Positions 58,336-64,000 of a DNA stretch of 64,000 nt are shown here, piece after piece; position 1 is the first letter of the stretch, and each line of letters opens with the position of its first letter. The DNA is from Rhizopus sp. PT2906 (taxonomy: Eukaryota > Mucoromycota > Mucoromycetes > Mucorales > Rhizopodaceae), in contig JAMYHX010000159.1 of the NCBI GenBank assembly GCA_025529335.1, positions 1 to 64,000 of the forward strand, written 5' to 3'. The position numbers and the translations under genes are program-made. The notes under the pieces are model-generated. The model was not told where the DNA came from. It saw only the letters and a program-made list of their open reading frames with translations, and made no database searches.

Positions 58336-59369
58336 ATGTGTATTTTATTCTGGACAGTTGAAAATCACCCCAAGTATAAATTGTGAGTATAATGTCAACC
58401 AAAAAGAAATGGTCATTTCACACCATGTTTTTCTTTTTTTTTTTTTGCATAAAGTATATTTGCAGGCAACCGAGACGAATTTCTTAGACGACCCACAGCT
58501 CGAGCACGGTTCTGGGAAGAAGCAGACGAGAATATTCTAGGAGGTATCGATTTAGAGGCTCATCCAATGGACAATGTCAAAAATGGTACTTGGCTTGGCA
58601 TCAATCGACAAGGCAAGTTTGCTGCTCTCACCAACTTTAGAGAGCAGAGGTTCAAAGGAACTGTCACACGAGGTGCATTAGTAAGAGACTTTCTTTACAG
58701 TCGTGATCCAGTCCACATGGCAATTGATTATGTCAAGAGCCGTGCTGAGGATTTTGGAGGATTTAGCTTGATATGCTTTGACTTTGGAAACAAGAATCAA
58801 GTAGAGATGATGTATATCACAAACAGAGAAAATCAACTTGTGACGGAGTTGGAGCCAGAAAAGATTTATGGTACTCAAAAAAAAAAAAAAAAACCTACAT
58901 GTGTATTAACCATAACAGGGCTCTCAAATTCAATCTTGACGAAACCTTGGCCAAAGGTAGATCAAGGAAAAGAACTATTTGAAAAAATTATAAAGTCTGG
59001 AAACAATGATCCAAAAGAATTGACTGAGGCATTGTTTGATATGTTGAGGTAAGATTGGGCGCATACTTTGTGTGAGATCCATATTAACATTTTACTAGTA
59101 CAAGTCAACCCATGACAGACACGGAGAATGTGGACACTATCATGAATGACCTGAAGGAACGCATATTTATACCCAAGTTTGACTTTCCTGCTATCACAGG
59201 CATTAAAGAACCTAGTTATGGAACACGTACAAGTACGGTAGTACTAATAGACTATGATGATAATGTTACTTTTGTCGAACGTGATTGGTATGACAGCAAC
59301 CTTTCACTTTGTAAGTCTGGCGAATGTGATGAAAGATCCTTTAGATTTCAAATAGATCATGTCTTATAA
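58336..59369 (+). CDS. TANGO2 homologue (NRDE protein)
   Basis: Transport and Golgi organisation 2 family; the animal protein is linked to lipid and heme handling, but the biochemical role is not settled. Four exons, starting MCILFWTVENHPKYK at 58336. The first junction, 58382 to 58455, gives FIFAGNRDEFLRRPT, the N-R-D-E family signature with Cys2 exposed as in Ntn hydrolases. Then ILGGIDLEAHPMDNVKNGTW, LGINRQGKFAALTNFRE, SRGALVRDFL-like (TRGALVRDFLYS) and GFSLICFDFGN. The last exon holds ERIFIPKFDFPAITGIKEPS and YGTRTSTVVLIDYDDNVTFV. A more obvious acceptor 13 bases downstream would break the frame. Confidence 0.92.
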
Positions 59370-59517
59370 TAAAATCAGTTATTTGCTCTTGAAAATTTTT
59401 TGTTGCACTTGATTTTAAAGTAAGTCACATTACTTAATATGGTCTTTATTCCTTTTTTTTTTCCCCTTCCACCCCCTGCCCTGATAGGCTTTTTTTTTTT
59501 TTTTTTACTTATTGATC

Positions 59518-59873
59518 ATGTCAACGGCGAGATTGTCAGAATTAAAGCAATTGTCTTGTAAAATCTTTTCAACTGTGTATAATCCAACATGCGCACGTAC
59601 AGGAAATAAGATCCTTCGACAACGATTACTAGGACCTACTTTGACAGGCTATCATCCCAAACCACTTGTTCATTTTAGAGATATTCAAGCATTATATCCT
59701 CAACTTGGGTTGATTGATATGGACGAAAAGGCACGTCTTGATGAGATTGCTAGAAGAAAGAGAAGAGGAAAAGGAGCACCCAAGAAGGGTAAGTTAAGAC
59801 ATGTTGTGACATCTTTACTCACTTTATTATGTATAAAGGTCAAGGCAAACGTGCATCCAACAAGAAGAAATAA
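59518..59873 (+). CDS. Mitochondrial small-subunit ribosomal protein mS33 (Rsm27/MRPS33)
   Basis: Two exons, 59518-59788 and 59839-59873, give 101 residues. mS33 is part of the mitochondrial 28S/37S subunit head. Characteristic blocks are LSELKQLSCKIFSTVYNPT, TGNKILRQRLLGPTLTGYHP and FRDIQALYPQLGLIDMDEKA with RLDEIARRKRRGKG. The last exon ends GQGKRASNKKK. The start codon follows a run of T and gives the expected short N-terminus. Its stop is 21 bp from the stop of the convergent WC-2-like gene. Confidence 0.92.
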
Positions 59874-59894
59874 TAATAATAAATGTGTACATAA

Positions 59895-61556
59895 TTACAA
59901 CTTCTTTTTCTTTTGTGGACTTGACAAGCGGACGGGTTCATCATTGTTTGAAATGTGTTGCTGCTTTTCATATTTTGCTACAAACCTAGCATAGCGAAGA
60001 CCACATGCATTACATAAGCTATTTATTGATTATATGATGTTAGATAAAGTAGGGAACTGTTTACTTTATACTTGCGTTTTATGACCACTCGGACCTTTAC
60101 GCCACTCAGGACTAGTTGATGCTCGACAATACTCACATCTTTTCTCCTGGGCAATAAATTTGCCTTTCCATGTTATGGATGACGACGATCTATCATGGTT
60201 ATTATTGTCTTTGCTGTTGCTAATACTACTGCTACCACTACTGCTACTGCTGCTACTACTACTGCTGATACCACTACTATTATTTGCTCCTATTCTGCCA
60301 TAGGATGACATCAACTGCTGTTGTAGAATATTATCATCTATTTTTGGCACCTTGGGCGATGTCAGTGATATTTGACCATTCAGGAGTTCATGAATACTAG
60401 GCAATCGTCTAAACCTATTAGGGAATAGTTAGTTCAATTTATACACGTACTACTTTATTTATTTATTCACATTACTCGCTCTGTACATTTGAACGGTGGT
60501 AGCTTTGAGAATGTACTGGGGTAATTTGAAAAGTAGCAAATACGATGGGACCAAAATAGATTATGATACTCTCTACATCACATAAACCTAACGGATCTAA
60601 TGTCACTGTTGAGTTTGAATAGATATGTTGGCAGCATCCAAGTCTTGGTTGTGATAGATGTCCAGAATTGATCTCTTTCATGATCATCGTCTGAGTTAAT
60701 CTGGATACGTCCTCAATGAACTGTCTTTGTGCCTCTTGGCTGTATAAGGGATGATGTACCATATCTGGTGTCTGAATGATGCGCTTTAAATGATCTAAAA
60801 GGAGTGGCCATGATGCAAGTAGTTGATATGTTGAACTGTCATAGACCTGAAAGATTCGGAACAGGTGGTCCAAGAAGGTAGGCGTCATGTAGTTCTCTAT
60901 AGTTTGTTTCATCTCGTTTACATTCTACAAATAAAGTTAACTTCATATACAAATATATGTCTCAGTTTGTTTACATCATGAAATTCTCTACAACCATGGC
61001 AGGTTTCTATGGTAATCAAAAAGTTGAATAAATAAACAATAAATAAACAAACAATGATAAACCTTGATGACAATCATGAAAAAAGGTTAACAACGTCCTA
61101 GATGTAGCTGGATACATGACGATGTCTGTGATTATCCACTCTTGGTTATGTTCCTATTGACATCTTTATTTTTATTAAACAGATTGATATTAATCATTTA
61201 CCCCCCCTCCTTATCTTTCTCTTTCTCTCTCTCTCTCTCTTTTTTTTTTTCTCTCTTTCTCTCTTGATGAATTTACCTCTGTTATTTTATTCAATCGACA
61301 TCTATGTAACTTTTAATATGTATAGTAATATATTTATTGATTATACATACCTCGTTACTGCACCAGCCAAAGATTTTATTTTCATAAAATGAAGCAAATC
61401 AGCTTTGGCTAAAGGAAGCTCCTCAGGATGAATGAAATTCAATAAGGAATGATCGAGGATCCTATCTTTAATTTGAGATCTTCTAGTGATATCAGATACA
61501 TAAATAAATCGAAAATTGTCTACAGAAAGAATAGCCCAAAAGCAAGCACTCGACAT
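59895..61556 (-). CDS. White-collar-2-like PAS/GATA transcription factor
   Basis: Seven exons (61351-61556, 61277-61301, 61063-61153, 60975-61006, 60476-60924, 60076-60414, 59895-60018) encode 421 residues. WC-2 proteins pair with the WC-1 photoreceptor to drive light responses. The PAS domain reads FWAILSVDNFRFIYVSDITR, LLNFIHPEELPLAKADLL, AGAVTRCRLNKITE and WIITDIVMYPATSRTLLTFF. The class IVb finger is C-x2-C-x18-C-x2-C: CEYCRASTSPEWRKGPSGHK then TLCNACGLRYARFVAK. The intron inside the finger (60019-60075) has a GC donor (GCAAGT). Exon 2 is 25 nt. A Ser-rich run precedes the finger. Mucoromycota often have several wc-2 paralogues, so the exact one is not assigned. Confidence 0.92.
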
Positions 61557-61730
61557 AATTTGATAAAGAAGAAGAAAAAAAAAACAAAACAAAACAAACA
61601 ATCTTTCTGTCTCTCTTTCTTTCTCTTTTTTTTTTCTTGTCGTACATTTTGTTTATTCTATTTCCTTTTATGAAGCTTATCTGTTTCCCTCTATTTTCAT
61701 ATACACATAAAACAACAACAAAAAGTATAT

Positions 61731-62217
61731 TTACAATGGAAGTGGTTTAATATTTAACTGTGCTTCAAGGTCCTGTCTGAGGTAAGGATTAGAGTCTACT
61801 AGGTCATTGATTAATTCAATCAGTTTCTCTTTATCCAAAGTGGCTAATAATTTGCCAATCGGTAACTCCTTTTTGGTGATAAGTCGATTGCGCTTGATTG
61901 TATGAAGCAGATTATCATCAATAGTGTTATTATGGTTGTGTTCTTCTTCTAATGGTTCACTGTTCATCATTTCTTCGTCTTCAAATGATGCTCTTCTTTT
62001 TCGACCTAAACATAATAAAAGAGAGACAAGCCTTAGACAACATGTATATTATAACACAAAATATATACTTGCCTTTATTTGAAGACTCATTTGTTGTTAT
62101 TGTTGTCGCTGGAGATGTGTATAAAGTAGGTACTTTGGTCTTTGTTAAATATATTGAAGAACGGTATAGACGTTGTTGTTGTCTAAATAAGCTGTTTTGA
62201 CTTTGTGAAGAAGACAT
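61731..62217 (-). CDS. Cut8/Sts1-like nuclear proteasome tether
   Basis: Two exons, 62073-62217 and 61731-62005, give 139 residues. Cut8/Sts1 holds proteasomes at the nuclear envelope. The match is the basic KGRKRRASFEDEE segment followed by LPIGKLLATLDKEKLIELIN and LVDSNPYLRQDL, like the family's LP-(V/I)-x-(R/K)-LL-x-x-LD-(K)-x-x-L core. The protein is shorter than yeast Sts1 (missing the long C-terminal helical region), so it may be a core-only relative or a different small protein with this motif. The intron uses a GC donor (GGCAAGT at 62072). Confidence 0.68.
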
Positions 62218-62700
62218 TTTTTTAATATATAAAAAAAGAAAAAGAAAGAAAAGAGGAGTTAGCGTAGTGGTAAAAAGTTAACAGTGATAATAATAATCTG
62301 CATTTTTTTATTGGCTTTTGATTTGTTCAATTTTAAGAGCCAGTCTCAGGAAAGCATAAAGTCGTAATCTCTCTATTTTGTGTGTGTGTGTGTGTGTGTG
62401 TGTCTGCCTTTCTCTCTCTTTTGTGTTGATAAATAACAGCTACGCCACGCACATAAACATACATACACATGTATACATTTAACAATAATGAATTTTTACT
62501 GCGTCAATACCTCATTTTGCTAATAAGATAATCCTTTATATATAAAGTGTGATAAGGGAGTAAAATACATAAAGAGAGAGAGAATATAAATAAAGGCTTG
62601 GTCAAAGAGACCATCTCTAAGAAAAGAGAATGAAACAAGTTGTATTGTATTGTCATTGTACAGTGACTGTTTATTTATGCACACCGTTGTATCCCTTCTC
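62218..62700. other. Intergenic region with (TG)n tract
   Basis: 483 bp, with a (TG)n run at about 62381-62402. This is the upstream region of the Cut8-like gene and the 3' flank of the small coiled-coil gene. No frame recognised. Confidence 0.45.
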
Positions 62701-63030
62701 TTAATAGGTAGAGATCCATTCCCAGCCTTCGATGCCAGCAGCCCTTAGCTCTTCCTGTGTTGGTATACGCTCATCCTTGGCAACGATAATATAGTCTTCA
62801 TTCTTTAATAATTTTCTATCTGATTTAGCTTGCTCAGCTAATAATCTCTTTTCAGCTACGATCTGAATACTCTTTTTCACAATATGATTTGTCTCTTCCA
62901 GTTTTTCCTTTTCCTTTTTGAGTGTCTCAATCGTCTGTTTTAATAGTTCAATATCATCTTCACTCTTTTTCAGTTCTTCTACTTCTTCTTCTTCGATCCA
63001 TGCACCCGGTAAAGACTGTAAAAGATTCAT
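62701..63030 (-). CDS. Small coiled-coil protein of unknown function
   Basis: 109 residues in one exon (MNLLQSLPGAWIEEEEVEEL). The middle ~55 residues form a coiled coil (IELLKQTIETLKKEKEKLEE). The C-terminal EELRAAGIEGWEWISTY is less charged and may be a short conserved motif. I do not recognise the family. It lies 225 bp downstream of ribosomal protein uS3 on the same strand. Confidence 0.7.
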   Translation of the reverse strand: MNLLQSLPGAWIEEEEVEELKKSEDDIELLKQTIETLKKEKEKLEETNHIVKKSIQIVAEKRLLAEQAKSDRKLLKNEDYIIVAKDERIPTQEELRAAGIEGWEWISTY

Positions 63031-63255
63031 TTTGTTTATAAAAGAGAAAGAAAGGAAAAAGAAAACAGTGCGGCAAAACAAAAAAAAAAATGATGACTCC
63101 TATTTCTTTTTGGGCTATCAAGTGTGCACATGTGTGTGAATGCTGTCAGGTGAATTGACAGTTATTATCACACATATCAGCAGGTATCATTTTAACAAAA
63201 AGTAGATGGATTTTTTTTTCTTTTATGTATTTGCTTTCTTTTTTTATTTCACACT

Positions 63256-64000
63256 TTAATGAGCTTCAACGGGTTCAGCAGCAGGAGCAGGTCTAAAGTC
63301 TTGAGCAGAGGGTTCAACGATGGGAGTTTCCTCCTTGGGTTCGAGGATAGTGACAATATCAGGAAGAGTCTGCTTAGGACCGTTACGACCAGTAGGGTCG
63401 CTGTCCAACATGATCTTGACCTTGATACCCAAGACACCTTGACGCAAGTCAACGTGACGAACGGCAGTGGTGATGAATTCACGGGCAGGGTTACCAGAGT
63501 GAATCATGAAACCGTCAGAGAACTTCATGGCCTTGGCACGGGCAGCACGGACCTTACCAGAGACAACGACTTCACAACCCTTGGCACCAGATTCCATAAC
63601 GAAACGAATGACACCATAACAGGCACTAGGAAATAATCAATATTTGCAAACATACACAAAAACCGACAACACTTACCGACGGACAGCCAAACCGTTGAGA
63701 AGCTTGAACTTGACAGACTCACATTGAGCAATGGCACAGAGACCACGGTTTTGGACACGCTCAGCGTAGAGTTCAACAGCATTTTCGGGGAACTTGAAAC
63801 GCTTTTGAACAAGAGTGGTCAATTCACGAATACGGCGACCCTTTTCACCAAGAACGTTTTGTGTGTGTGTGGCACGGATGATGATTCTGTTTTTTTTTAA
63901 AAAAAAAAGAGAGGTTAGCTTGAGAGATATTGTTTTGGTTAATCACTTACTCAGTACGGGCAGGAGTCACACGGACTTCAACACCAGCATAACCATCTTC
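63256..64000 (-). CDS. RPS3: 40S ribosomal protein uS3 (5' end beyond the window)
   Basis: Partial. Visible exons are 63951-64000 (continuing off the edge), 63677-63886 and 63256-63625. They encode EDGYAGVEVRVTPARTE, then IIIRATHTQNVLGEKGRRIR with LTTLVQKRFKFPENAVELYA, then RACYGVIRFVMESGAKGCEV and VVSGKVRAARAKAMKFSDGF. The KH motif (VLGEKGRRIREL) and the GAKGCEVVVSGK block are diagnostic. The tail ends APAAEPVEAH. The N-terminal start is not in the window. Confidence 0.96.

Noticed and set aside
58465..58470. More obvious acceptor for TANGO2 exon 2 just before GGCAACCGAGAC
   Set aside because: It puts NRDEF out of frame with exon 1. The acceptor ending at 58454 keeps frame and gives FIFAGNRDEF.

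Overview
The window is nuclear DNA of a filamentous fungus, most probably a member of the Mucoromycota (Mucorales-like). The evidence is AT-rich sequence, many short GT-AG introns of about 50-60 bp, very short intergenic gaps, and a gene set typical of early-diverging fungi: single-finger GATA factors, a White-collar-2-like PAS/GATA factor, a CBM21 glycogen-targeting subunit, and a class III chitinase with CBM19. It also has traits usually missing from yeasts and moulds: a PEN-2 (gamma-secretase) gene and a U12-type AT-AC intron. I rebuilt most gene models by hand from splice sites and reading frame, so many are longer than any single open frame.

Layout. 0-9 kb: asparagine synthetase, a six-exon nuclear protein with a possible Sld7-like C-terminus, then gene-poor DNA with a decayed LINE fragment. 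8.7-17.2 kb: GNAT acetyltransferase overlapping tail-to-tail with a JMJD7-like JmjC hydroxylase, ribosomal protein eS17, chitinase, a GATA factor, and xanthine dioxygenase. 17.2-19.4 kb: repeat-rich, with a dispersed element and a Helitron helicase pseudogene. 19.7-30.6 kb: PEN-2, signal peptide peptidase, RPA2, an ERJ5-like J protein, an Ede1-like EH-domain protein and an Sst2/FlbA-type RGS protein. 33-45 kb: beta-hexosaminidase, a DTW-domain protein, a second copy of the dispersed element inside an inverted repeat, a coiled-coil protein, a sphingosine/DAG-type lipid kinase, a 14-TM MFS transporter and a CBM21 protein. 46.0-51.1 kb: a near-perfect palindrome with two 1.81 kb arms and a 1.38 kb spacer, carrying two divergent copies of a TALE homeobox gene. 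52.8-64 kb: DUF1206 membrane protein, RAD18, a DUF2408 protein, TANGO2, mitochondrial ribosomal protein mS33, the WC-2-like factor, a Cut8/Sts1-like protein, a small coiled-coil protein, and ribosomal protein uS3 (cut by the window edge).

The genes do not form one pathway. Local groupings of interest are PEN-2 beside a presenilin-fold protease, chitin-degrading enzymes (GH18 and GH20) and DNA replication/repair genes (RPA2, RAD18, possibly the Sld7-like gene). The points most worth following up are the homeobox palindrome with breakpoints inside the last exon, the PEN-2/SPP pair, the AT-AC intron in RAD18, the J-domain protein lacking HPD, and the dispersed repeat family.
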